A DNA stretch of 64,000 nucleotides, taken from Paraburkholderia sp. D15. Lineage in GTDB: Bacteria > Pseudomonadota > Gammaproteobacteria > Burkholderiales > Burkholderiaceae. The notes under the pieces are model-generated. The model searched no databases. It was not told the DNA's origin and worked only from the letters and a program-made list of their open reading frames with translations. This document shows positions 15,997 to 25,961 of this stretch, piece after piece. Each line of letters opens with the position of its first letter. Within the stretch, counting starts at the first letter, position 1. The stretch lies in contig NZ_CP110396.1 of assembly GCF_029910215.1 (NCBI RefSeq), forward strand, positions 1,364,001 through 1,428,000, read 5' to 3'. The translations under genes were made by a program, and so were the position numbers.

Positions 15997-17904
15997 ATGA
16001 AGAAAACAACAAACTTAAAATTAAAGAAGATAACGATTCATGTCTTTCTAGCTGTATTCGGAACAAGTACCTTTTTGCCAGCTTTCGCCCAAAGCACTTT
16101 TGATAGCACGGGCACCGCAGTGGGTCCCAATGCGAATGTCACGAATTCAAGTGGCACGGCAGTTGGTTATTCTTCGCAAGCTGGTTCTTATGACGGCACA
16201 ACCGGCAACGGAGCTACAGCAGTCGGCACAAGCAGTTTTGCGCAAGGAGATGACACCACGGCTTTAGGTCATAGTGCTCAGGCAAATGGAATAGGTAGCA
16301 CTTCAATCGGCTCCTACAGTCATGCTGTCGGGCAGTATTCAGTAGCTCTGGGTTATCTATCAACAGCCCAAGCCGACTACAGCATGGCCTTTGGAATGAA
16401 CGCTCAGGCGACAGGCTTGTATGGTCTAGCTTTCGGATATGCCGCTCAAGCAACAATCCAGTCAATCGCTATCGGCTTTCAGGCAGTTTCGCCATACTCC
16501 AATTCTTTAGCTCTGGGCACAAATGCAGCAGCAGGAGCTTCGAACTCGGTAGTGTTGGGCAACAATGCCAGTGCTCATGTGTTTGGGCCAGCAACTAACG
16601 TTGGCGGTGCGATTGCTATCGGTAATAACGCAGCAGTAGGCGTGACTGGAATCGAAGCAGCAGGACAATATTCTCGTGCCTTCAATTCAATTGCTATCGG
16701 TGCAAACTCCCTGTCTCAGTTAGACAATTCAGTTGCTCTGGGCTCTTCTGCACAAACTACACAGACAAGTGATATCGCCATAGGTAATAGTGCTTTGGCA
16801 ACCGGAAGTGTCGCAACAGCAATCGGAAGTGCAGCACAAGCTTCCGGCTCGAACTCAGTTGCTATCGGAAACGGAGCTAATGCAAGCAACAGCGGCTCAG
16901 TAGCATTGGGCTCGACAGCGGTTGCCTCAGGTCCCAATGCAATTACTATTGGAGCAGGCATGGCTACTGGTAGCGATTCTATTGCAATCGGCGCAGCACA
17001 GAATTTTGGCAATAATTCAGTTGCTATCGGCAAGGGTTCATACACCACTTCTGATTACGATTTTGCAGTGGGCTACGCTCCGGCTAACGTCCTTCGCACA
17101 ATTTCCGGTGTGGCATATGCTCAAACAAATGATCAAGCCGTGCCTCTTGGTCAGTTGAATGCATTGCTTTCTGGTATCAGTGCAGGAACCAATCCTTTAT
17201 CCGTAAATTACACTGACGGAACATATGCTCATGTTTTGCTTCAGAACACTGTAATTTCTGGGGTAGCTCCAGGAATCGCAGGGACAGACGCAGTGAATTT
17301 GAACCAGTTGAATGCGGTCAACACGAACTTACAGACCCAGATTAACAATATCAATACCACTACTAACACCGGCGGAACTACACCTCCTCCAGTTCAGACT
17401 AGCAATACTGATCCAAATGCAGTTCATTACAACAATGGATCAAGCGGTGATGTGACTATTGCTGGAAACGGACAGATTCATGGAGTGAATGCTGGCACAG
17501 CTTCAACAGACGCTGCAAACGTCGGGCAAGTTCAAGATGCACAAGCAGCGGCGGTATCACAATCAAAGACTTACACAGATACAGTCGGAGCTAACACTCT
17601 GAACAGTGCAAACGCATACACAGATAGCAAGCTGTCTGGACTGAACGGACGCATTGATAACTTGGGCCAAAGAATCGACGGCATTGGAGCAATGACAGCA
17701 GCTATCGGCTCTAATATCTACAACCCTTCAAGCGGTTCAGATACACAGCTTGGTCTCGGCTTGGGATCTTACCGTGGAGCATTCGGTTACTCTGTCGGAG
17801 TATTCCACCGCTTCACTCCTCAGGCAGTTGTTAACCTGAAGGTTTCCGGTGCGACACAAGCTGGAGGTGTAGCAATCGGAGCAGGTATCAATATTGGTTT
17901 CTAA
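15997..17904 (+). CDS. Trimeric autotransporter adhesin (YadA/Hia type)
   Basis: The protein is 635 aa. The signal peptide is long and basic (about residues 1-31, ending PAFAQ). A head of many SVAIGxxAxA / TAVGxxSxA left-handed beta-roll repeats follows to about residue 365. Neck and short stalk units include TDAVNLNQLN and ASTDAANVGQVQDAQ, and the end is the YadA membrane anchor (GRIDNLGQRIDG...LGSYRGAFGYSVGVFHRF...AGINIGF). The trimer forms an outer-membrane pore and displays a head that binds host or neighbouring cells. Own promoter and terminator. Adhesins of this type are unusual cargo for a mobile element and may help mating contact. Confidence 0.93.
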   Translation: MKKTTNLKLKKITIHVFLAVFGTSTFLPAFAQSTFDSTGTAVGPNANVTNSSGTAVGYSSQAGSYDGTTGNGATAVGTSSFAQGDDTTALGHSAQANGIGSTSIGSYSHAVGQYSVALGYLSTAQADYSMAFGMNAQATGLYGLAFGYAAQATIQSIAIGFQAVSPYSNSLALGTNAAAGASNSVVLGNNASAHVFGPATNVGGAIAIGNNAAVGVTGIEAAGQYSRAFNSIAIGANSLSQLDNSVALGSSAQTTQTSDIAIGNSALATGSVATAIGSAAQASGSNSVAIGNGANASNSGSVALGSTAVASGPNAITIGAGMATGSDSIAIGAAQNFGNNSVAIGKGSYTTSDYDFAVGYAPANVLRTISGVAYAQTNDQAVPLGQLNALLSGISAGTNPLSVNYTDGTYAHVLLQNTVISGVAPGIAGTDAVNLNQLNAVNTNLQTQINNINTTTNTGGTTPPPVQTSNTDPNAVHYNNGSSGDVTIAGNGQIHGVNAGTASTDAANVGQVQDAQAAAVSQSKTYTDTVGANTLNSANAYTDSKLSGLNGRIDNLGQRIDGIGAMTAAIGSNIYNPSSGSDTQLGLGLGSYRGAFGYSVGVFHRFTPQAVVNLKVSGATQAGGVAIGAGINIGF

Positions 17905-17923
17905 TCTAAGAGATTCAGAAAAA

Positions 17924-17947
17924 CGCCCTCTTCATGAGGGCTTTTTC
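17924..17947 (+). terminator. Rho-independent terminator
   Basis: CGCCCTC-TTCAT-GAGGGCTTTTTC after the adhesin. Confidence 0.85.
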
Positions 17948-17956
17948 ATATCTGGC

Positions 17957-17984
17957 TTGCAACAAGAAAAATATCCGGTATAGA
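17957..17984 (+). promoter_or_regulatory. Promoter
   Basis: TTGCAA, 16-bp spacer, TATAGA. The leader is ACACAACAATAAGAATATGGAGACAA... in short A/C-rich form. Confidence 0.55.
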
Positions 17985-18020
17985 TATATACACAACAATA
18001 AGAATATGGAGACAACAACA

Positions 18021-18455
18021 ATGAAAAGCTTTCTTAAATATATCGCACTTCTCGCCGGCCTCATGATCATATCAGGGGTATCTCAGGCTCAGACTTCAAT
18101 GACCTTTTTGCCTCTCTCATACTGGCAAGGTCTGGAGACTACAACTTTTGCTCAATGGGGGGCTCCTCAAACATGCCAGAATGTTATCTGGAGTTCCAGT
18201 GACAAGTTTCCACATACTGTAATGCTCGGCGCACAAATTGTTTCTGGTAGCCCTCAGATTGCATTCTATGATTCCGACAATGACGCACAGTATCAAGCTA
18301 CTGGAATCATGAATGTGGTATCTACCTGGACGACTGGCGCGACACTGACAAAGAATATTCGTGACAAAGGAAACATGACTTTTCAGCTTCTTCCCTCAGG
18401 ATTTTTCACAAGCAATCAGTCAGGGGCACTCTATAGAAGGGGTTGTTTTTGGTGA
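18021..18455 (+). CDS. Small secreted protein next to the adhesin, function unknown
   Basis: The protein is 144 aa from the ATG at 18021, chosen because GGAGACAACAACA lies before it; the ATG at 18006 overlaps that site. The signal peptide is MKSFLKYIALLAGLMIISGVSQAQ. The mature part has two Cys (TCQNVIW and RRGCFW at the extreme C-terminus) that could form a disulfide. Not recognised. It is the last gene before the tRNA and therefore sits at the element's right end. Confidence 0.65.
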   Translation: MKSFLKYIALLAGLMIISGVSQAQTSMTFLPLSYWQGLETTTFAQWGAPQTCQNVIWSSSDKFPHTVMLGAQIVSGSPQIAFYDSDNDAQYQATGIMNVVSTWTTGATLTKNIRDKGNMTFQLLPSGFFTSNQSGALYRRGCFW

Positions 18456-18515
18456 GATTCTGGACCTCTGAGTTGCCTCAGAACACGGCTGGAAGTTAGC
18501 GCGCAGCAAAAGAAA

Positions 18516-18538
18516 AAGCCACCCCGAAGAGTGGCTTT
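18516..18538 (+). terminator. Terminator-like hairpin at the element end
   Basis: AAAGCCAC-CCCGAAGA-GTGGCTTT, 9 bp before the tRNA 3' end. The flanking A- and T-runs are short, so it can work in either direction, including as the tRNA terminator. Confidence 0.65.
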
Positions 18539-18546
18539 CAAGTATT

Positions 18547-18589
18547 TGGTGGGCCTCCCGTGAGTCGAACACGGCACCAACGGATTATG
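18547..18589. other. Probable attachment site (tRNA 3' end) and element boundary
   Basis: The abrupt change from AT-rich element DNA to the tRNA 3' end is the usual product of tyrosine-integrase insertion into a tRNA gene. No second copy of this tRNA segment lies in the window, so the other end must be left of position 1. No integrase gene is visible. Confidence 0.55.
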
Positions 18590-18844
18590 CTTACCAGCTA
18601 CGGTTTTCACCGCCCCTTTCGGGTTTGTGGTCTGGACTGTCTCTTGTCTTTACGACTCGCCCGTTCAGTCTCTACACCTTCCCAATTTCCTTCATTAGGC
18701 TTGGCTCGGGATTGGCATTGTGACTTGCACAGAAGCGTTCCCCGACTTTGAGCGATTCTACCGCAGGGCAGAGCTAACTTGCCCCACGGCAACCCATTCA
18801 CGGCTCACCATGCCGTGCTGCATGGTTTAGGTGAGCCTTTGCTA
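18590..18844 (-). ncRNA. Group I intron (IC3-like), 255 nt, in the anticodon loop
   Basis: The boundaries are set by restoring the tRNA: a U ends the 5' exon and a G ends the intron, as group I splicing requires. The core matches the cyanobacterial tRNA-Leu and Azoarcus tRNA-Ile introns: GCTCAAAGTCGGGGAA, then AATCCCGAGCCAAGCC, then GAAGGTGTAGAGACTGAACG. P7 pairs AGACTG (complement of 18666-18671) with CAGTCC (complement of 18634-18639). P2 is GGCTCACC/GGTGAGCC and P4 is TCGGG/CCCGA. CGGTGAAAACCG is a GNRA-capped P9-type hairpin. No reading frame for a homing endonuclease. P1 is the least certain helix: the exon end GGACU can pair with GGCUC only with an A-C mismatch. Confidence 0.85.
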
Positions 18845-18910
18845 AGTCCGCTGCTCTAACCAAGCATGAGCTAGAGGCCCGATTCGCTATTCTACCCTAG
18901 GAAAAGTTGC

Positions 18911-18929
18911 GTAGCCTAGAAGTAGCCTA
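18911..18929. repeat. Direct repeat pair, 11-bp period
   Basis: GTAGCCTA at 18911-18918 and again at 18922-18929, just upstream of the tRNA -10-like TAGAAT (complement of 18889-18894). Confidence 0.5.
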
Positions 18930-19042
18930 ATTACAAAAGAGCTTTTGCACTCCTCGCAAAACCTTATCCAGCAAGGCTTTCCGAAATACAGCAGAGTATT
19001 ATGAGTCCGCTGCCTGCAACCAGCACGGCGTCCAGCCCTAAC

Positions 19043-19068
19043 GAAAAGACCCGGTCAGAAGGCCGGGC
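19043..19068 (-). terminator. Terminator downstream of rpoD
   Basis: On the minus strand GGCCCGG-loop-CCGGGTC followed by TTTT. It is the second of two hairpins behind rpoD. Confidence 0.75.
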
Positions 19069-19092
19069 CAGTTCATCGATTGCGCGACATAC

Positions 19093-19113
19093 TACACGAA
19101 AAGTACACGAAAA
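19093..19113. repeat. Direct repeat pair, 11-bp period
   Basis: TACACGAAAA at 19093-19102 and again at 19104-19113, between the two rpoD terminators. It resembles the short spaced repeats bound by tyrosine integrases. Confidence 0.45.
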
Positions 19114-19161
19114 AGGGGCCTCCGCAACCGCTTCGCTCACGCGAAACAACCGGGAAGCCCC
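19110..19161 (-). terminator. Terminator of rpoD
   Basis: Minus-strand hairpin GGGGCTTCC...GGAGGCCCC followed by TTTTTC, starting about 45 bp after the rpoD stop. Confidence 0.7.
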
Positions 19162-19204
19162 ATTTGTAACCGCTACGTCATTTACCTCGGCCGACAGTTG
19201 CCGA

Positions 19205-21610
<2,406 letters not shown>

Positions 21611-21709
21611 CGCATCGCCCTTTGCCTGTTGGCCTTTGCTAGGAAAACCCTTTGAAAAACAAACCGCTGGAAACCTTTTATTATAGCACTTCGGCCTTTT
21701 TCAACCCGT

Positions 21710-23575
21710 CTACAGCCCGAGCTGGCGCTTCATGTCGGCCCGCTTCCGATTCAATTCCGAAAGCTCCGCGAACTCCTCCGGCGTATGCCGGGACTGTCGC
21801 GATAGTTGCTCGAGACGTTCGCAATAAGCGTCGTACCGCATCTTCAGAATCGCCGCTTTCAATTCCTCGCCGACAATCCGTTCCTGTTCGCGCCGTTCCT
21901 CGATGACGGTCGCATCCTCGGGGTCTTTCAGCAGTAAATCCCGGACGTTTTCATCATAGTCTAGAATTTTGCGAAAGATTTCCTCGAAAGTTGGGGCGTT
22001 TGCGCCGTTTCGCAATAGATCCGACAGCAGTTGAAATTCCGCCGAATCGCCCAGCGCACGTGCGTGCGTCGTCACTTCCTCGAACAATTCCCCGTGCCGG
22101 GTCACCGTCAGCAACGCCTGCTCGGCCTCTTCGTCGAGCACCGCGACCGTGCGCGGGTGCATCACCAGATTGCGCAGCGTCTTTTCCTCGATGCCGGTCA
22201 CGCTGCGGCGGTCCTTGCGGGCCGGCGCCGAGCGGGCCGCCGCCGCGATCCGCGCGTCGACCTCGCATAGCGCCGCCACTTCGTCGAACGGCACATCGAG
22301 CCGGTCGGCGAACATATGCATGATCTGCGCGCGCAGCGCGTTGGCCGGCAGTGCCTGCAGCAGCGGCTTGGCGTCGAACAGCGCGCGGGCCTTGCCTTCG
22401 GGCTGATCCAGCTCCTTGCCGGTCAGCACCTCGTTGAGCATGAACTGCGACAGCGGCATCGCGCGTTCGACCTGCTCGGCGAACGCCTCGGTGCCGAATT
22501 CGCGCACGTAGCTGTCCGGATCATGCTCGGTGGGCAGGAACAGGAAGCGGATGGTGCGATTGTCGGCCGCGTGCGGCAAGCAGGCGTCGAGCGCCCGGCG
22601 CGCCGCGCGCCGTCCCGCCGAGTCGCCGTCGAAACTGAAAATGACCGTATCGGTCTGGCGCATCAGTTTCTGCACATGAATCGGCGTGCAAGCCGTGCCG
22701 AGCGTGGCGACCGCGTTCTGGAACCCGAGTTGGGCGAGCGCGACCACGTCCATGTAGCCTTCGACGACGAGCACGTAATGCTGTTCGCGAATCGCCAGAC
22801 GCGCCTCGAACAGGCCGTACAGCTCGCTGCCCTTGTTAAATAGCGGCGTTTCGGGCGAATTCAAATACTTCGGCTCGCCACCGTCCAGCACGCGCCCGCC
22901 GAAGCCGATCACCTGCCCCTTCACATTGCGGATCGGGAACATGATCCGCTCGCGGAAGCGGTCGTAGCGACGGTTCTGACCCTGCGCGTCCGACTTTTCA
23001 CTGACGATCACGAGCCCCGACTCAACCAGCGAATCGTCCCGATAATCGGGAAATGCCGATTCCAGATTCTGCCAGCCGTCCGGCGCATAACCGAGCCCGA
23101 AGCGCGCGGCGATTTCACCCGTGAGGCCACGTTTTTTCAGATACTGGATCGCACCGGGCGCGCTGCGCAGTTGCTTGCGATAGAAGTCGCAAGCGGTCTG
23201 CATGACGTCCGAGAGAGCAGTGGTCACAGCCTTGGAGGCTGCCGGCGCATAACCGCCGCCGCCCCCGCCATAACCCGGCGACGGTTCGTTCGGTACGGTC
23301 AACCCGACCGATTGCGCGAGTTCGTTGACCGCCTCGGGAAACGATGCGCCGACGTGCTCCATCAGGAAACCGATGGCCGTCCCGTGCGCGCCGCACCCGA
23401 AGCAGTGATAAAACTGTTTAGTCGGACTAACAGTAAACGAAGGGCTCTTTTCGTTATGAAACGGGCACAGCCCCATGAAGTTCGCGCCGCCCTTTTTCAG
23501 CTGCACATACCGGCCGACCACGTCGACGATATCGACGCGGTTGAGCAGATCCTGCAGGAATGACGGAGGAATCAC
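21710..23575 (-). CDS. dnaG: DNA primase DnaG
   Basis: The protein is 621 aa from a GTG at 23575 (IPPSFLQDLLNRVDIVDVVGRYV), which matches the usual primase N-terminus; an in-frame TTG at 23602 would add nine residues. The zinc-ribbon CPFHNEKSPSF...YHCFGCGAHG lies in the first 65 residues. A TOPRIM core (EGYMDVVALAQLG, FSFDGDSAGRRAARRAL) follows, and then the C-terminal helicase-interaction domain. It makes RNA primers for the lagging strand. It follows yqeY and precedes rpoD. Confidence 0.96.
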   Translation of the reverse strand: MIPPSFLQDLLNRVDIVDVVGRYVQLKKGGANFMGLCPFHNEKSPSFTVSPTKQFYHCFGCGAHGTAIGFLMEHVGASFPEAVNELAQSVGLTVPNEPSPGYGGGGGGYAPAASKAVTTALSDVMQTACDFYRKQLRSAPGAIQYLKKRGLTGEIAARFGLGYAPDGWQNLESAFPDYRDDSLVESGLVIVSEKSDAQGQNRRYDRFRERIMFPIRNVKGQVIGFGGRVLDGGEPKYLNSPETPLFNKGSELYGLFEARLAIREQHYVLVVEGYMDVVALAQLGFQNAVATLGTACTPIHVQKLMRQTDTVIFSFDGDSAGRRAARRALDACLPHAADNRTIRFLFLPTEHDPDSYVREFGTEAFAEQVERAMPLSQFMLNEVLTGKELDQPEGKARALFDAKPLLQALPANALRAQIMHMFADRLDVPFDEVAALCEVDARIAAAARSAPARKDRRSVTGIEEKTLRNLVMHPRTVAVLDEEAEQALLTVTRHGELFEEVTTHARALGDSAEFQLLSDLLRNGANAPTFEEIFRKILDYDENVRDLLLKDPEDATVIEERREQERIVGEELKAAILKMRYDAYCERLEQLSRQSRHTPEEFAELSELNRKRADMKRQLGL

Positions 23576-23657
23576 GTTAAATGCGCTACCTGAAAAGCTC
23601 AAGGCTGCGCGCGCCGTCCGTCCAGCAACGGCACGCGCACACTAAAACGGACGGAGA

Positions 23658-24104
23658 TTACTTCGCGAGCGCGGCTTTGACTTGCGCCGACACGGCGGTC
23701 ATGTCGGCGCGGCCGGCCAGTTTCGGCTTGAGCACGCCCATCACCTTGCCCATGTCCTGCGGGCCGGCGGCGCCGGTTTGCGCAACCGCTGCCTGCACTT
23801 CGGCGACGATCTCCGCCTCGGACATCTGCGCCGGCATGTAGGCAGTCAGAATCGCCAGCTCGGCCTTTTCCTTGTCCGCGAGATCCGTGCGACCCGCCGC
23901 TTCGAACTGGCTGATCGAGTCCTTGCGCTGCTTGATCATCTTGTCGACAACCGCGGTGATCGCGGCGTCATCCAGCGTGATCCGATCGTCGACTTCGCGT
24001 TGCTTGATTGCCGCGAGCAGCAGACGGATCGTGCCGAGGCGCTCGGTTTCACGCGCGCGCATGGCGGCTTTCATATCGTCGTTGATCTGGTCCTTGAGGC
24101 TCAT
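23658..24104 (-). CDS. yqeY: GatB/YqeY domain protein
   Basis: The protein is 148 aa: MSLKDQINDDMKAAMRARETERLGTIRLLLAAIKQREVDDR... to KPKLAGRADMTAVSAQVKAAL. It matches stand-alone YqeY proteins, relatives of the tRNA-binding tail of GatB amidotransferase. Its exact role is unclear; a link to tRNA metabolism is likely. It sits between rpsU and dnaG, a conserved beta-proteobacterial order. Confidence 0.93.
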   Translation of the reverse strand: MSLKDQINDDMKAAMRARETERLGTIRLLLAAIKQREVDDRITLDDAAITAVVDKMIKQRKDSISQFEAAGRTDLADKEKAELAILTAYMPAQMSEAEIVAEVQAAVAQTGAAGPQDMGKVMGVLKPKLAGRADMTAVSAQVKAALAK

Positions 24105-24160
24105 TACTCACCCGAATGCGTTGGAATTTGAAAAAACAGCCGGATCGACCGCATTAAACA

Positions 24161-24199
24161 CAAAAACCCGCTTGGGACTGCTTCCTCAAGCGGGTTGGC
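24161..24199 (-). terminator. Terminator after rpsU
   Basis: Minus-strand hairpin AACCCGCTTG...CAAGCGGGTTTTTG. It probably makes rpsU partly independent of yqeY-dnaG-rpoD, as in other bacteria where this hairpin tunes the operon. Confidence 0.8.
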
Positions 24200-24343
24200 G
24201 CGATGTGCGTAATGGATGCGACCCGGATGTGACCTTCCGGCTGGCCGGAAAGGCCATGTTTTCCGTGACGGCGCCGACAGCGCCTTCACCGGTTGGATGT
24301 TGCCGCGCCGTTGAACGAAACCGCGACAACGCCAGAATCAGTA

Positions 24344-24556
24344 TCAGTAGAACTTCTTTGGCAGCATCTGCGCACGCAGACGCTTGAAATGACGCTTCAC
24401 CGCGGCGGCCTTCTTGCGCTTACGCTCAGCCGTCGGCTTTTCGTAAAACTCGCGAGCGCGAAGTTCCGTCAACAAGCCGTTTTTCTCCATGGTGCGCTTG
24501 AAACGACGCATGGCGACTTCAAACGGCTCGTTGTCTTTTACGCGGATGGTCGTCAT
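24344..24556 (-). CDS. rpsU: 30S ribosomal protein S21
   Basis: The protein is 70 aa: [61 protein letters not shown]..., the complete bS21 with its basic C-terminus. It binds the small subunit near the anti-Shine-Dalgarno region. First gene of the macromolecular synthesis cluster; a terminator separates it from yqeY. Confidence 0.97.
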   Translation of the reverse strand: MTTIRVKDNEPFEVAMRRFKRTMEKNGLLTELRAREFYEKPTAERKRKKAAAVKRHFKRLRAQMLPKKFY

Positions 24557-24624
24557 TTTTCAATAACGAAACTTTGTAAAGGTTCAGGAGTATAGCAGAG
24601 CTTTCTCACAAAGCTACTGCGCCG

Positions 24625-25842
24625 TCAAGCCCCTAAAACGTGCTCCGCGGCCGCCTGGCCGGCCGCCACGCCCGAGGCCCACGCCCATTGAAAATTGTAG
24701 CCGCCGAGCCAGCCGGTGACGTCCACCGCCTCGCCGATGAAGTACAGGCCAGGCGCTTTCGCGCTCATCATCGTCGATGAAGAGAGGTCGCGCGTGTCGA
24801 CGCCGCCGCGCGTCACTTCGGCCTTGCGGTAGCCCTCCGTGCCGTTGGGGATGAGCGTCCAGCGGGACAGCGCCTCGCCGACTCGGCGTAGCGTCTTGTC
24901 CGGCAGGTCCGCCACACGGGCCTCGGCGGGAATCTGATGGGTTTCCAGCCAGACGTGCGCGAGACGTTGCGGCACCCATTCCGACAGCAGGTTCGCAATC
25001 TGACGCTTCGTTCCGGTTTTGGCTTCGAGGAGCGCCGTGGTGGCGTCCTGCTCGGGCAACAGATTGATGTGGATCGGTTCGCCAGGCTGCCAGTAGCTCG
25101 AAATTTGCAGCACGCCCGGCCCGGACAGGCCACGGTGGGTCAGCAGCAAGTCTTCGGTAAATTGCACGCCGGTCTTCTTGTTGCCGGTCGCCAGTTGCAC
25201 TTCGAGCGACAACCCCGAGAGCGCCGAAAACGGCTCCCAATCGGCCGCCGCGAAGGTGAGCGGAACCAGCGCCGGGCGCGTATCGATCAGTTTATGGCCG
25301 AATTGTTTGGCCAAGCGGTACGCAAAATCCGTGGCGCCGATCTTGGGAATCGACAGGCCGCCGGTCGCGATCACCAACGCGCGCGTGGATATCGAGCCCG
25401 ACGGCGTGTCGAGCGTGTAATGGCCCTGCGCGTCCTGCCGCACCTGCTCGACGGACAGCGGCGTGCGCCACGCAACCCGGCCGGCATCGCACTCGGCCTT
25501 GAGCACATTGATGATCGCGTCGCTCGACTGGTCGCAGAAGAGCTGCCCCTTGTGCTTTTCGTGCCAGGTGACGTGATGCCGCTTGAGCAGCGCCATGAAG
25601 TCGCGCGGCGTGTAGCGCGCCAGCGCCGAACGGCAGAAATGCGGATTCGCCGACAGATAATTCGCCGGCCCGGCATACAGATTGGTGAAGTTGCACCGGC
25701 CGCCGCCGGAGATGCGGATTTTTTCCGCGAGACGCTGCGAGTGGTCGATCAGCACCACGCGACGGCCGAGTTGACCGGCCACGGCTGCGCACATCATGCC
25801 GGCCGCGCCCGCGCCGATCACCGCAATATCGAAGGATTCCAT
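24625..25842 (-). CDS. HI0933/YhiN-family FAD-dependent oxidoreductase
   Basis: The protein is 405 aa. The N-terminal FAD-binding motif is [28 protein letters not shown], followed by the family signature [15 protein letters not shown] second dinucleotide-linked strand ([21 protein letters not shown]) and the C-terminal [27 protein letters not shown] complete the family pattern. It is a flavoprotein of unknown substrate. It lies 68 bp upstream of rpsU on the same strand and is divergent from tsaD. Confidence 0.92.
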   Translation of the reverse strand: MESFDIAVIGAGAAGMMCAAVAGQLGRRVVLIDHSQRLAEKIRISGGGRCNFTNLYAGPANYLSANPHFCRSALARYTPRDFMALLKRHHVTWHEKHKGQLFCDQSSDAIINVLKAECDAGRVAWRTPLSVEQVRQDAQGHYTLDTPSGSISTRALVIATGGLSIPKIGATDFAYRLAKQFGHKLIDTRPALVPLTFAAADWEPFSALSGLSLEVQLATGNKKTGVQFTEDLLLTHRGLSGPGVLQISSYWQPGEPIHINLLPEQDATTALLEAKTGTKRQIANLLSEWVPQRLAHVWLETHQIPAEARVADLPDKTLRRVGEALSRWTLIPNGTEGYRKAEVTRGGVDTRDLSSSTMMSAKAPGLYFIGEAVDVTGWLGGYNFQWAWASGVAAGQAAAEHVLGA

Positions 25843-25961
25843 GGGGCCGCATTGTACCTGCGCGTCTGCGGCCGCTTGTCGGCACTGCTATACTTTCAGG
25901 CTTACTTTCGCTTTTCGGCCGTGCGCCGGCGGCCGCAGCCGTTCACTCCCAAACATTCATC

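Larger units (their letters stand above)
18547..18880 (-). tRNA. ileX: tRNA-Ile2 (CAU, lysidine type) interrupted by a group I intron
   Basis: Reading leftward, the 5' half is GGGCCTC-TA-GCTC-loop-GAGC-A-GCGGA-CT (18880-18845). The 3' half is CATAA-TCCGT-TGGTG-CCGTG-TTCGACT-CACGG-GAGGCCC-A-CCA (18589-18547). Acceptor (7 bp), D, anticodon (5 bp with one GU) and T stems all pair, and CCA is encoded. The joined anticodon loop is CTCATAA, giving CAU; with this stem sequence the tRNA is the isoleucine tRNA whose C34 is modified to lysidine rather than Met. Spliced length is 79 nt because the D-loop is 11 nt. It lies downstream of rpoD and looks like the integration site of the element. Confidence 0.88.

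Noticed and set aside
18560..18801. Short frames within the tRNA intron region
   Set aside because: They overlap the intron core and tRNA exons and have no coding character. The intron carries no homing endonuclease.
18547..18880. Elongator or initiator tRNA-Met
   Set aside because: The anticodon is CAU, but the GCGGA/TCCGT stem with a CTCATAA loop and the acceptor sequence fit tRNA-Ile2. Initiator features (unpaired position 1, three GC pairs before the loop) are absent.
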